Source: an uncultured Ruminococcus sp. (GTDB lineage: Bacteria; Bacillota; Clostridia; Oscillospirales; Acutalibacteraceae). From it: DNA of 64,000 nucleotides. Below are positions 53,261 to 62,473 of the stretch, piece by piece. Below the pieces are notes generated by a model that was not told the origin of the DNA, searched no databases, and saw nothing but the letters and a program-made list of their open reading frames with translations. The translations under genes were made by a program, and so were the position numbers. Each line of letters opens with the position of its first letter. Positions within the stretch are counted from its first letter, which is position 1. Location of the stretch: NCBI GenBank assembly GCA_902764235.1, contig CACWVH010000001.1, forward strand, positions 1 to 64,000, read 5' to 3'.

Positions 53261-54301
53261 ATGAATCCTGGAATTATCGCATTAATAATTATCGGAATTA
53301 TCGTATTGCTTATTATCATCAAGAATATTAATGTTGTACCGCAGTCAAATGCATATGTTATCGAACGCTTTGGTACCTTCTACGCAATCTGGGGAAACGG
53401 TATACATGTAAAGGTTCCGTTTATGGACAGAGTCGCAAGAAAGGTATCACTTAAAGAGCAGGTTGTTGATTTTGAGCCTCAGTCAGTTATCACAAGAGAT
53501 AACGTATCAATGAAGATTGATACAGTTGTATATTATCAGATAACTGACCCGAGACTTTATACCTATGGCGTTGAAAGCCCCATAATGGCGATTGAAACAC
53601 TTTGTGCAACTACTCTTCGTAACATTATCGGTGAGCTTGAGCTTGACAGCACACTTACTTCACGTGACAATATCAATGCTCGTATCCGTGAGATCCTTGA
53701 CGAAGCAACAGACCCATGGGGTATCAAGGTAAAAAGAGTTGAGCTTAAAAATATTCTTCCGCCCCGTGAAATCCAGGTGGCAATGGAGAAGCAGATGAAG
53801 GCTGAGCGTGAACGCCGTGCAAGGATTCTTGACGCTGAAGGTGAAAAGACAAGCCAGATTCTTGTTGCAGAAGGTCATAAGGAAGCAGCTATTCTCCGTG
53901 CGGATGCTATCCGTGAAACAAAGATACGTGAAGCACAGGGTGAAGCTGAGGCTATCCTCGCAGTCCAGAAGGCATATGCGGACAGCTTGCGTATGTTGAA
54001 TGAAGCAGCTCCGACTGATAAGGTAATTGCACTCAAGAGCCTTGAGGCTTTCGAGAAGGCAGCTGACGGCAGAGCTACAAAGATCATTATCCCGTCAGAA
54101 ATCCAGTCCATGGCAAGTCTCGCAACATCTCTCAAGGAGCTTGCTGTCGATGGAAATCTTGATAATACTCCTAAAGCAAAGCAGTCTGTTAATATTCCTA
54201 ATATGCAGTCACCTGATAATATTGACCCTGTACAGGCTCAGGAAGCTCTCAGGGCAAAGGCAAGACAGGCACTTCAGCAGAATGCTCCGAAGATACAGTG
54301 A
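53261..54301 (+). CDS. SPFH/band 7 family protein (QmcA-like)
   Basis: A 346-residue protein with one N-terminal membrane helix (residues 4-22), an SPFH domain (about 28-200, with QSNAYVIERFGTFY and GIHVKVPFMDRVARKVSLKE), a helical region rich in Ala/Glu/Arg repeats (185-250), and a Gln/Asn-rich tail. Members form oligomeric membrane scaffolds and regulate FtsH-like proteases. It pairs with the NfeD gene upstream as in most bacteria. A terminator follows. Confidence 0.95.
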   Translation: MNPGIIALIIIGIIVLLIIIKNINVVPQSNAYVIERFGTFYAIWGNGIHVKVPFMDRVARKVSLKEQVVDFEPQSVITRDNVSMKIDTVVYYQITDPRLYTYGVESPIMAIETLCATTLRNIIGELELDSTLTSRDNINARIREILDEATDPWGIKVKRVELKNILPPREIQVAMEKQMKAERERRARILDAEGEKTSQILVAEGHKEAAILRADAIRETKIREAQGEAEAILAVQKAYADSLRMLNEAAPTDKVIALKSLEAFEKAADGRATKIIIPSEIQSMASLATSLKELAVDGNLDNTPKAKQSVNIPNMQSPDNIDPVQAQEALRAKARQALQQNAPKIQ

Positions 54302-54401
54302 TCGATAAATAATTACTCAATCAGCTCCGGTCAGGGCAGAAAAGTCTGAATCATGATTTGTGCTCCTGAAGCTCCGGATAAGAGTAACACTAAGTAAAGC
54401 A

Positions 54402-54448
54402 AAACAAAAAACTGCTTTCCGGCTGAATGTCGGGAAGCAGTTTTGTTT
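54402..54448 (+). terminator. Terminator after the SPFH gene
   Basis: AAAACTGCTTTCCGG / CGGGAAGCAGTTTTG with a short loop, flanked by A and T runs. Confidence 0.85.
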
Positions 54449-54500
54449 ACTGTGGTAAATAAGATGGTAAAATTTTTCTGCGAGTTTTAAAGCAGAAATA

Positions 54501-54602
54501 ATGTCAGCAGTTCAGATACAAAAAGCCTGGCGGTGCCCGAGTAAAACTTTTTCAGACTGACTACGCCGTAAATCAAGGTTCCAGCGTCACGCTGCCGGCA
54601 CG
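54501..54602. repeat. Dispersed repeat, family A, copy 3
   Basis: Blocks ATGTCAGCAGTTCAG, CTGGCGGTGCCC, TTCAGACTGACTA and AATCAAGGTTCCAGCGTCACG are aligned with the copies at 2884-3004 and 27241-27363. The end reads GCTGCCGGCA. It is non-coding. Confidence 0.7.
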
Positions 54603-54800
54603 TCTAAGTGTAAAATATTAGTGGGCAAAGCATAATGATTGAAAAAACCAAAGTCGGTCAACATAAAAATTTTGAACAGAAGAAAGCCTGAACCGCGACT
54701 TCGACAGTATTGGTTTGTGGGCAAGAGCGGAGCGTAAGCACAGCGACCCCCACGAAATTGACAGCGGAGGCACTCCGCCGGCACGCCGGTTTATAAATTA
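54603..54800. repeat. GC-rich repeat debris upstream of purE
   Basis: Contains several stem-loops (GCGGAGGCACTCCGC, CCGGCACGCCGG, GTGGG...CCCAC) and a phrase (GGCACGCCGG) shared with repeat A copy 2. No gene is visible, and I see no purine riboswitch or PurR box ahead of purE. Confidence 0.5.
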
Positions 54801-54919
54801 GCCTTGCTTTTTTTGGTTATATAATGTAAAATGGTATACGGAATAATTTATTGTAATTCTGATATCTGTATCTGGATTTGCAATCAATGTTTCAGATTTG
54901 ATCTAAGGAGAGAATAATT

Positions 54920-55429
54920 ATGTCTGAACAAAAAAAAGTGGCTGTTATAATGGGCAGCGACAGCGATTTTCCGATAGTATCAGGTGCTGTAAAAACACTT
55001 GCTCAGTATGGAGTACCGTTTGAGGTGCATATTATGTCTGCACACCGTACTCCGGAAAAGGCAGCAGAGTTTTCTGCCAATGCGAGAGCAAACGGTTTTG
55101 GCGTTATTATCGCTGCAGCAGGCAAAGCGGCACATCTTGCCGGCGTACTTGCAGCCCACACTACTATACCGGTAATAGGTATTCCGATTAAATCATCAAC
55201 TCTTGACGGTCTTGATGCTTTGCTTGCGACTGTGCAGATGCCAAAGGGAATCCCCGTTGCTACGGTAGCAATAGATGGAGCTGATAATGCTGCGATACTT
55301 GCAGTTCAGATGCTTGCTCTTTCCGATGAAACCCTTGCTGAAAAGCTTGCACAGGATAAGGAAAATATGAAAGACGGCGTTGCGAAAAAAGATGAAGCTA
55401 TCCAGCTCAAGGTTCAGGAGCTTATCTGA
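54920..55429 (+). CDS. purE: N5-carboxyaminoimidazole ribonucleotide mutase
   Basis: Class I PurE of purine synthesis, converting N5-CAIR to CAIR. The 169 residues contain IMGSDSDFPIVSGA near 10-23, SAHRTPEKA near 40-48, and the AAGKAAHLAGVLAAHTTIPVIG block. The class I form is supported by the length; the PurK partner is not in the window. First gene of the pur operon. Confidence 0.97.
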   Translation: MSEQKKVAVIMGSDSDFPIVSGAVKTLAQYGVPFEVHIMSAHRTPEKAAEFSANARANGFGVIIAAAGKAAHLAGVLAAHTTIPVIGIPIKSSTLDGLDALLATVQMPKGIPVATVAIDGADNAAILAVQMLALSDETLAEKLAQDKENMKDGVAKKDEAIQLKVQELI

Positions 55430-55464
55430 GACTGTAAAAGCAATGTAGGAAAAAGGAGAATTAT

Positions 55465-56880
55465 ATGTCTGAGTTACATGATGAATGTGGTGTTTTCGGC
55501 ATTTATAAAAATGACGAGGATATAAATATAGTTGACGAAACATATCTTGCGCTTTACGCTCTACAGCACAGAGGTCAGATCGGTGCCGGAATAGCCATAA
55601 ACAAGGGCGGAAATATGGTTTATTATAAGGATCACGGAATGATCCCTGAAGCTCTTCCGGAGTTTGAGCTTAACAGGCTCGGAACAGGAAATATTGCTCT
55701 CGGCCATGTCAAATATTCCTCCGGAGAAGCAGTAGATCACGAAAATCTTGCCCCGTTGGTTATGAGATATATCAAGGGACAGCTTGCGATATGTATGAAC
55801 GGCTGCCTGACAAATTACCACGAGCTTCGTGATGAGCTTAATCAGGGTGCTGCTATTTTTCAGTCTAACGGTGACACGGAAATAGTATCATATCTAATAG
55901 CGAGAGCAAGAATAAATTCAGCTACTATTGAGGATGCAGTTATCGAAGCTGTAAATAAGCTCAAAGGAGCATATGCGATAGCACTTATGTCTCCGAGCAA
56001 GCTTATTGCCGTTCGTGATCCGATGGGTATACGGCCGCTTTGCCTCGGCAAAATTGGCGAAAGCTTTGTATTTACATCAGAGTCATGTGTGTTTGACAGC
56101 CTGGGCGGTGAATTTATCCGTGATATTGAGCCGGGTGAAATGCTTGTTGCTGATGAACAAGGCATACATAGCTATAAATTTGCAGAAAGCAAAAAAACTG
56201 CTCTTTGTTTGTTTGAATATGTCTATTTTTCACGTCCTGACAGTGTTATAGACGGTGTATCGGTAGCCAAGGCAAGACAAAGAGCCGGAAAGCTTCTTGC
56301 ACAGCAGCATCCTGTTGATGCGGATTTTGTCTGTGGTGTACCAGATTGCGGTATCGAATCTGCCATCGGATATTCTATGGAATCAGGCATCAGATATGCA
56401 ACCGGTCTTATAAAAAATAAATATATCGGCAGGGCATTCAATGACAGAAAGAAAAATAATGAATATTTAATGAGGATCAAGCTTAATGCACTCAAGCATA
56501 ATGTTGAAGGAAAACGTGTCATTGTAATAGATGATTCAATCCTGAAGGGCGCGACAAGTAAGCATATCGTGGATCTGCTGAAATCTGCGGGTGCAAAAGA
56601 GGTTCACATGAGGATTGCGTCGCCGATGTTTATGAATCCATGCTATCTTACAAGTGATACGACTCCGAAAGAGGATTTGATTGCCTCGAGGATGAGTAAC
56701 GATGAAATATGCAGTTATATCGGAGCGGACAGTCTGGGCTTCCTTTCCCCTGAAAGCCTGCATGAGGTCGCAAAGGAATGTAAGCTTGATTTCTGTGATG
56801 CCTGTTTTACAGGAAATTATCCTGTTGATATTACAGATACAACAAGAGCAGATAAGTATTCACATAAAATAAAACAATAA
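55465..56880 (+). CDS. purF: Amidophosphoribosyltransferase
   Basis: First enzyme of purine synthesis. The N-terminal Ntn glutaminase starts after a short propeptide: MSELHDECGVFGIY, with Cys8 as the mature nucleophile. The PRPP motif VIVIDDSILKGATSKHIV is near 352-369. The C-terminal DFCDACFTG matches the cysteine-rich motif of iron-sulfur-containing Bacillus-type enzymes. The 471 residues are normal. It lies 35 bases after purE. Confidence 0.96.
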   Translation: MSELHDECGVFGIYKNDEDINIVDETYLALYALQHRGQIGAGIAINKGGNMVYYKDHGMIPEALPEFELNRLGTGNIALGHVKYSSGEAVDHENLAPLVMRYIKGQLAICMNGCLTNYHELRDELNQGAAIFQSNGDTEIVSYLIARARINSATIEDAVIEAVNKLKGAYAIALMSPSKLIAVRDPMGIRPLCLGKIGESFVFTSESCVFDSLGGEFIRDIEPGEMLVADEQGIHSYKFAESKKTALCLFEYVYFSRPDSVIDGVSVAKARQRAGKLLAQQHPVDADFVCGVPDCGIESAIGYSMESGIRYATGLIKNKYIGRAFNDRKKNNEYLMRIKLNALKHNVEGKRVIVIDDSILKGATSKHIVDLLKSAGAKEVHMRIASPMFMNPCYLTSDTTPKEDLIASRMSNDEICSYIGADSLGFLSPESLHEVAKECKLDFCDACFTGNYPVDITDTTRADKYSHKIKQ

Positions 56881-56908
56881 TGCGGTCAGACCGCTTGGAG
56901 GTTAAAAT

Positions 56909-57946
56909 ATGAAAAGCTTTAGTGACAGCTATAAGGCAGCCGGTGTAGATGTAACAGCAGGTTACAGATCTGTTGAGCTGATGAAGGAGCACGTTGCAAA
57001 AACGATGACAAAAGGTGTACTGTCAGGTATCGGCGGATTCGGCGGCTTGTTTGAAATTGATACGACCGGTATAGATCATCCTGTTCTTGTATCAGGAACT
57101 GACGGCGTCGGAACAAAACTGAAGGTTGCCATGCTTCTTGATAAGCATGATACGATCGGTATTGACTGTGTTGCAATGTGTGTAAACGACATTATCTGCT
57201 GCGGTGCTAAACCACAGTTTTTCCTTGATTATATTGCAATCGGAAAAAACTATCCTGAAAAGGTTGCTGAAATTGTCAAGGGAGTAGCAGAAGGATGTGT
57301 ACAGAGCGAATGTGCTCTTGTTGGCGGAGAAACCGCTGAGCATCCCGGAATGATGGCTGAGGATGACTATGATCTTGCAGGTTTTTCTGTTGGCGTAGTT
57401 GATAAAGAAAAGATTCTCAGACCTGAGACACAGAATGCAGGAGATGTAATGATTGCTATTAAATCCAGCGGTGTCCATTCAAATGGTTTTTCATTGGTAA
57501 GAAAAGTATTTGACATCAGTACCAAGGAGAGTATTTCAAAGTATTATGATGAGCTTGGTACAACTCTCGGAGAAGCACTTCTCACTCCCACAAGAATTTA
57601 TGTCAAGGCTGTTATGAAACTTCTTGACAGTGTAAAGGTCAAGTCAATTTCTCATATTACAGGCGGAGGCTTCTATGAGAATATTCCACGTTCACTTCCT
57701 GAGGGACTTTCTGCAAAGATAAAGCGCAGTGATGTTCAGGTGCTTCCGATATTTGAGCTTATCGCAAAGACCGGCAATATTCCGGAACGTGATATGTTCA
57801 ATACATTCAATATGGGCGTCGGAATGACAGTAGTAGTTGATAAGGCTGACGCAGAAAAAGCTGTGAAGACCCTGAATGAAGCAGGCGAGCAGGCTTATAT
57901 TCTCGGTGAGCTTGTTGAAAGTGATGAAGGCGTAATCATCGAATAA
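56909..57946 (+). CDS. purM: Phosphoribosylformylglycinamidine cyclo-ligase
   Basis: AIR synthetase, which closes the imidazole ring. It has YKAAGVDVTAGYRSVELMK near 8-26, GIGGFGGLFEI near 41-51, SGTDGVGTKLKVA near 62-74, and VGGETAEHPGMM near 134-145. The 345 residues match the family. Spacing to purF is 28 bases. Confidence 0.97.
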   Translation: MKSFSDSYKAAGVDVTAGYRSVELMKEHVAKTMTKGVLSGIGGFGGLFEIDTTGIDHPVLVSGTDGVGTKLKVAMLLDKHDTIGIDCVAMCVNDIICCGAKPQFFLDYIAIGKNYPEKVAEIVKGVAEGCVQSECALVGGETAEHPGMMAEDDYDLAGFSVGVVDKEKILRPETQNAGDVMIAIKSSGVHSNGFSLVRKVFDISTKESISKYYDELGTTLGEALLTPTRIYVKAVMKLLDSVKVKSISHITGGGFYENIPRSLPEGLSAKIKRSDVQVLPIFELIAKTGNIPERDMFNTFNMGVGMTVVVDKADAEKAVKTLNEAGEQAYILGELVESDEGVIIE

Positions 57947-57976
57947 TATTTGTCACCCGAAGGAGATTAATTGATA

Positions 57977-58603
57977 ATGAAAAATATTGTTGTCCTTGTT
58001 TCCGGCGGCGGAACAAATTTACAGGCATTGATAGATGCTCAGGAAAGCGGAATTATAAGTCAGGGAAAAATAACCTGCGTTATTTCCTCAAAGCCCGGTG
58101 TATATGCATTGGAAAGGGCTGAAAAGCATAATATCAGGACAAGAGTAATTGCAAGAAAAGAATATTCCGATTCGGTCGAATACAGTAAGGCAATACTTTC
58201 TGCACTTGATGAGGAAAAAGCTGATCTTGTAATATATGCCGGCTTTATGACAATTCTTGATGAGCTTGTTGTAAAGGCGTATCCGAATAAAATGATGAAC
58301 GTACATCCTGCGCTTATACCAAGTTTCTGCGGAAAGGGTTATTATGGTCTCAGAGTACATGAGGAGGCTCTAAAAAAAGGTGTTAAGCTTACAGGAGCTA
58401 CTGTACATTTTGTAACAGAGGTATGCGACGGAGGACCAATAATTCTCCAGAAGGCTGTCGCTGTAGAAAATGGTGATACTCCTGAAGCTTTGCAGAAAAG
58501 AGTTATGGAGCAGGCTGAATGGAAAATATTGCCTCAGGCGGCTGCACTTTTCTGCGAGGACAGGCTCGAAGTAAAAGATAATATAGTATATATAAAAGAC
58601 TGA
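57977..58603 (+). CDS. purN: Phosphoribosylglycinamide formyltransferase
   Basis: 10-formyl-THF-dependent GAR transformylase. It begins KNIVVLVSGGGTNLQAL (near 2-18) with the phosphate-binding loop, and has the catalytic Asn/His block MNVHPALIPSFCGKG (near 99-113) and a TGATVHFVTEVCDGGPII motif with the catalytic Asp near 145. The start is either the TTG at 57971 or the ATG at 57977; GGAG is 5 and 11 bases away. The ATG fits family N-termini better. Confidence 0.96.
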   Translation: MKNIVVLVSGGGTNLQALIDAQESGIISQGKITCVISSKPGVYALERAEKHNIRTRVIARKEYSDSVEYSKAILSALDEEKADLVIYAGFMTILDELVVKAYPNKMMNVHPALIPSFCGKGYYGLRVHEEALKKGVKLTGATVHFVTEVCDGGPIILQKAVAVENGDTPEALQKRVMEQAEWKILPQAAALFCEDRLEVKDNIVYIKD

Positions 58604-58623
58604 TAACTGGGAGGAGAACTAAA

Positions 58624-59331
58624 ATGACAGATATGATAAAAGAAATATCGTCCACAACCTATCCTGGACGCGGAATCATCATCGGAAAGAGTGAGGACGG
58701 AAAAAAGGCTGTTATAGGTTATTTTATTATGGGAAGAAGCAACAACAGCAGAAACAGGGTTTTTGTCAAGGAAGGCAATGACCTTAAAACACAGGCGTTC
58801 GATCCTTCACAGCTTGTTGATCCTTCACTTATAATTTATGCACCTGTGCGTACACTTGAAAACCAGACAGTTGTAACAAACGGCGATCAGACAGATACTG
58901 TAAGGGATTTTATTCTTGAAGGAAAAAGCTTTGAGGATGCATTAAGAACAAGGACCTTTGAGCCGGATCCGCCTAATTTCACACCGAGAATTTCGGGAAT
59001 ACTTGAATTTGCTGAAAATGATTTTTCATATAAAATGTCTATTCTCAAGAGCAATGAGGGAAGAGAACAGTCTGCATTGCGTTTCTTCTATGAATATTCC
59101 CAGCCTGTCGCAGGGGAAGGTCATTTTATCCATACCTATAAATGTGATGGAAATCCTATCCCGTCATTTGAAGGAGAGCCGACTCTTGTAGATATCAAGG
59201 GTGATATTGATACATTTACAAACAATGTATGGAATGCACTTAATGAGGATAACAAGGTCTCGCTTTATACAAGGTTTATTGATCTTGCGACCGGAGAATT
59301 TGAGGACAGGGTTGTAAACAAGAATAAATAA
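58624..59331 (+). CDS. IMP cyclohydrolase, PurO type
   Basis: A 235-residue protein of the IMP_cyclohyd (PurO-like) family, with TTYPGRGIIIGKSEDGK near 11-27, GYFIMGRSNNSRNRVF near 33-48, and a C-terminal IDTFTNNVWNALNEDNK. It would close FAICAR to IMP, the last step of purine synthesis, replacing the C-terminal half of bifunctional PurH. The next gene is an isolated AICAR formyltransferase, so the two together supply the whole PurH function. PurO was first known from archaea; the related bacterial form is found in Clostridia. Confidence 0.88.
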   Translation: MTDMIKEISSTTYPGRGIIIGKSEDGKKAVIGYFIMGRSNNSRNRVFVKEGNDLKTQAFDPSQLVDPSLIIYAPVRTLENQTVVTNGDQTDTVRDFILEGKSFEDALRTRTFEPDPPNFTPRISGILEFAENDFSYKMSILKSNEGREQSALRFFYEYSQPVAGEGHFIHTYKCDGNPIPSFEGEPTLVDIKGDIDTFTNNVWNALNEDNKVSLYTRFIDLATGEFEDRVVNKNK

Positions 59332-59364
59332 TAATTCGGATACTCTTGAAAGGAGCAATTATAA

Positions 59365-60540
59365 ATGAACGAACTCGAATTGAAATACGGCTGTAACCCG
59401 AATCAGAAGCCGTCAAAAATCTTTATGGAGGATGGCAGAGAGCTTCCTGTTACTGTACTTAACGGCAGACCGGGATATATTAATTTTCTTGACGCCCTCA
59501 ACAGCTGGCAGCTTGTAAGTGAGCTTAAAGCAGCAACAGGCCTTCCGGCGGCAGCATCCTTCAAGCACGTAAGTCCCGCAGGCGCAGCAGTTGCAACAGA
59601 GCTTTCTGATACGCTTAAAAAGATTTATTTTGTTGATGATCTTGAGCTTTCGCCTATAGCAAGCGCTTATGCAAAGGCAAGAGGTGCGGACAGAATGTCA
59701 TCATACGGCGACTGGGTAGCGCTTTCCGATACCTGTGATAAGGAAACTGCTCTTCTTCTTAAAAGAGAGGTTTCAGATGGTATCATAGCTCCTGATTATA
59801 CAGAAGAGGCACTTGAGATACTCAAATCCAAACGTAAAGGTACATACAATGTTGTAAAGGTAGATCCTTCATATGTTCCTGTTGCAATTGAGCATAAGCA
59901 GGTATACGGTATCACATTTGAACAGGGCAGAAACGATCTTAAGATCAATTCAGAAATGTTGACTAATATCGTTACTGAAAACAAGGAATTTACTGATGAA
60001 GCAAAAAGAGATCTTGTAATAGCTCTTATTACTCTGAAATATACACAGTCAAATTCAGTTTGCTATGCAAAGGATGGACAGGCTATCGGTGTAGGCGCAG
60101 GTCAGCAGTCAAGGATCCATTGTACAAGACTGGCAGGCAACAAGGCTGATATCTGGTATCTCCGCCAGTGCCCGAAGGTACTTGAGCTTCCTTTCAGAGA
60201 TGATATCAGACGTCCCGACAGAGATAATACGATTGATGTATATATTTCAGACGATTATGAGGATGTACTCGCTGACGGCGTATGGGAACAGTTCTTTACT
60301 GTAAAGCCTGAGCCCTTTACAAAAGAAGAAAAGAAACAGTGGCTCAGTACATTCAGCGGTGTTTCGCTTGGCTCGGATGCATTCTTCCCGTTCGGAGATA
60401 ATATCGAAAGAGCAAAGCGCAGCGGTGTTCAGTTCATTGCACAGCCGGGTGGTTCGATTCGTGATGATAATGTTATTGATACCTGCAACAAATATGGTAT
60501 GACAATGGCATTTACAGGGATCCGTCTTTTCCATCACTGA
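59365..60540 (+). CDS. AICAR formyltransferase, stand-alone
   Basis: A 391-residue AICARFT domain protein without an attached IMP cyclohydrolase (MGS-like) domain. Visible family blocks are ELKYGCNPNQKPSKIF at the start, INFLDALNSWQLVSEL, the substrate-binding SFKHVSPAGAAVA near 65-77, SSYGDWVAL, and FFPFGDNIERAKRSGVQFIAQPGGSIRDD near the end. It transfers the formyl group from 10-formyl-THF to AICAR. It is paired with the PurO-type gene upstream. Confidence 0.93.
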   Translation: MNELELKYGCNPNQKPSKIFMEDGRELPVTVLNGRPGYINFLDALNSWQLVSELKAATGLPAAASFKHVSPAGAAVATELSDTLKKIYFVDDLELSPIASAYAKARGADRMSSYGDWVALSDTCDKETALLLKREVSDGIIAPDYTEEALEILKSKRKGTYNVVKVDPSYVPVAIEHKQVYGITFEQGRNDLKINSEMLTNIVTENKEFTDEAKRDLVIALITLKYTQSNSVCYAKDGQAIGVGAGQQSRIHCTRLAGNKADIWYLRQCPKVLELPFRDDIRRPDRDNTIDVYISDDYEDVLADGVWEQFFTVKPEPFTKEEKKQWLSTFSGVSLGSDAFFPFGDNIERAKRSGVQFIAQPGGSIRDDNVIDTCNKYGMTMAFTGIRLFHH

Positions 60541-60555
60541 TACGGAGGTAATATG

Positions 60556-61821
60556 ATGAAAATTCTTGTAGTAGGCGGCGGCGGAAGAGAACATACTATT
60601 ATCCGCAAGCTCAAGGAAAGCCCGAAGGTCGAAAAAATATATGCAGCTCCCGGTAACGGAGGAATATCCCGTGATGCTGAATGTGTAAATATCGGCGTAA
60701 TGGATAAACAGGGAATGGTCAATTTTGCAAAAGAAAACGAAATAGACCTTGTTTTTGTTGCGCCTGATGATCCTCTTGCGGACGGAATGGTAGATGCACT
60801 GACAGCAAATGATATCAGAGCCTTTGGTCCCCGTGGCGAAGCTGCAATTATTGAAAGCAGCAAGGTTTTTTCAAAAAACCTTATGAAAAAGTACAATATT
60901 CCCACAGCTGAATATGAAGTTTTCTCAGACCCGGCAAAGGCAATTACTTATATCGAAGAAAAGAGTAAATATCCTGTTGTAATCAAGGCTGACGGTCTTG
61001 CACTGGGAAAGGGTGTAATAATTGCCAAGGACCATGAGGAAGCTGTGGCAGCTGTAAAGGAGATAATGGAGGATAAGAAATTCGGTGATTCAGGCAATAA
61101 TATTGTAGTTGAGGAATTTCTTACAGGTCCGGAGGTTTCTGTCCTTGCGTTTACGGACGGTATAGCTCTCAAGCCTATGGTTTCATCAAAGGATCATAAA
61201 AGAGCATATGATAATGACGAGGGGCTCAATACCGGAGGAATGGGTACTATAAGTCCTAATCCGTATTATACTGATGAGATCGCTGAGATCTGCAGAAAAA
61301 CTATATTTGAGCCTACTGTTGCAGCCATGAACAGCGAAAACAGAACCTTCAAGGGTTGTCTGTATTTCGGACTTATGATAACACCGGATGGTCCTAAGGT
61401 GATCGAATATAATGCAAGATTCGGAGATCCGGAGGCGCAGGTTGTTCTGCCGAGACTCAAGACAGATCTTGTCGATATAATTGAAGCTGTTATAGACGAA
61501 AAGCTCTCTCAGCTCGATATCAAATGGTCAGATGAGGCAACAGCCTGTGTAGTTATGGCTTCCGGCGGATATCCTCTTGCATATAAGAAGGGAATTGAGA
61601 TCACCGGACTTGATGAAAACGGTCAGGTCGAGGGTGCAACCGTTTATCATGCAGGTACAAAATATGAAAACGGAAGGTTTTATACTAACGGCGGTCGTGT
61701 TCTTGGGATCACAGCTTCCGGAAAAACTCTTGATGATGCACTTGAAAAAGCATATGCAGCAGTTGACAAGATAAAATTTGAGGGAGCGCATTTCAGAACT
61801 GATATCGGAAAAACAAAATAG
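60556..61821 (+). CDS. purD: Phosphoribosylamine-glycine ligase
   Basis: ATP-grasp GAR synthetase. It starts MKILVVGGGGREHTI and has FGPRGEAAIIESSKVFSKN near 95-113, the YPVVIKADGLALGKGVI ATP-binding block near 138-154, and GCLYFGLMI...EYNARFGDPEAQVVL near 270-300. The 421 residues are typical. The second of two ATG codons (60556) has the better spacing from GGAGG. Last gene of the pur operon, followed by a terminator. Confidence 0.97.
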   Translation: MKILVVGGGGREHTIIRKLKESPKVEKIYAAPGNGGISRDAECVNIGVMDKQGMVNFAKENEIDLVFVAPDDPLADGMVDALTANDIRAFGPRGEAAIIESSKVFSKNLMKKYNIPTAEYEVFSDPAKAITYIEEKSKYPVVIKADGLALGKGVIIAKDHEEAVAAVKEIMEDKKFGDSGNNIVVEEFLTGPEVSVLAFTDGIALKPMVSSKDHKRAYDNDEGLNTGGMGTISPNPYYTDEIAEICRKTIFEPTVAAMNSENRTFKGCLYFGLMITPDGPKVIEYNARFGDPEAQVVLPRLKTDLVDIIEAVIDEKLSQLDIKWSDEATACVVMASGGYPLAYKKGIEITGLDENGQVEGATVYHAGTKYENGRFYTNGGRVLGITASGKTLDDALEKAYAAVDKIKFEGAHFRTDIGKTK

Positions 61822-61829
61822 TTCACCAG

Positions 61830-61859
61830 CCCGTGTTAGATAAATGTAACACGGGTTTT
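61830..61859 (+). terminator. Terminator of the pur operon
   Basis: CCCGTGTTA / TAACACGGG with an eight-base loop followed by TTTT. Confidence 0.9.
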
Positions 61860-62053
61860 GAATTAAATTAAATCAATACTTGCAAAAATACAATACGATC
61901 CGGTTTATTCTTTTATGGCATATGATTCTGTGAAAAATCCATATTATTTGTCTAAGACTCATACAAAATGAGATGTTTTTGTCAGATTAACTTGATTTTT
62001 ATGGTATTATATGTTTAAATAGAATAAAATATATGTCAAAGGAGGGGCGAAAA

Positions 62054-62365
62054 TTGGCTAAGGATTTTATTAAAGCTATACTCGACACTGAGGAAGCCTG
62101 CCGCAATAATGAAAATGAGGCAAAGAAAAAAGCCGAGGAAAGAAAGCTTTCTGCAAAAACGGATGCAGAAAAAATTATTTCTGATGCAAAAAAGGATGTA
62201 GAAAAAATGCTTGATGATGACAAAACAGCAGTCAACAAAAGTATTGATTCAAGATTGCAGAAGGAGAATATGAAAGCAGAAAAAGAATGCACCAAGCTTT
62301 CTGAAAAAGCTGATAAAAACCGCAGCAAGGTTATAGATAAAGCAATTGAAGTGCTGCTGAATTGA
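62054..62365 (+). CDS. V-type ATP synthase accessory subunit (coiled coil, subunit G/H type)
   Basis: A 103-residue all-helical, highly charged Lys/Glu/Ala protein, with a continuous coiled coil (about 15-100) typical of the peripheral stalk subunit H/G of V-type ATP synthases. Translation most likely begins at the TTG at 62054: AAAGGAGGGG lies eight bases upstream, and the in-frame ATG at 62033 would be before the ribosome binding site. It precedes the subunit I gene as in other V-ATPase operons. Confidence 0.8.
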   Translation: MAKDFIKAILDTEEACRNNENEAKKKAEERKLSAKTDAEKIISDAKKDVEKMLDDDKTAVNKSIDSRLQKENMKAEKECTKLSEKADKNRSKVIDKAIEVLLN

Positions 62366-62410
62366 GAATTATGTTAATCAGGAGCATTAATAATTGTGAT
62401 CTATAAACAA

Positions 62411-62431
62411 AAACGGCTTTCTGAGCCGTTT
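62411..62431 (+). terminator. Hairpin between the first two V-ATPase genes
   Basis: AAACGGCT / AGCCGTTT with a five-base loop, no T run. It is more likely an attenuator or processing site than a full stop, since the operon continues. Confidence 0.45.
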
Positions 62432-62473
62432 CCATATTACTGTATAACAAAGATAAAAGTGTGGTGATATTAT

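Noticed and set aside
54801..54919. Purine riboswitch before purE
   Set aside because: The conserved loop sequences of the purine aptamer are not present in this stretch or further upstream to 54302.
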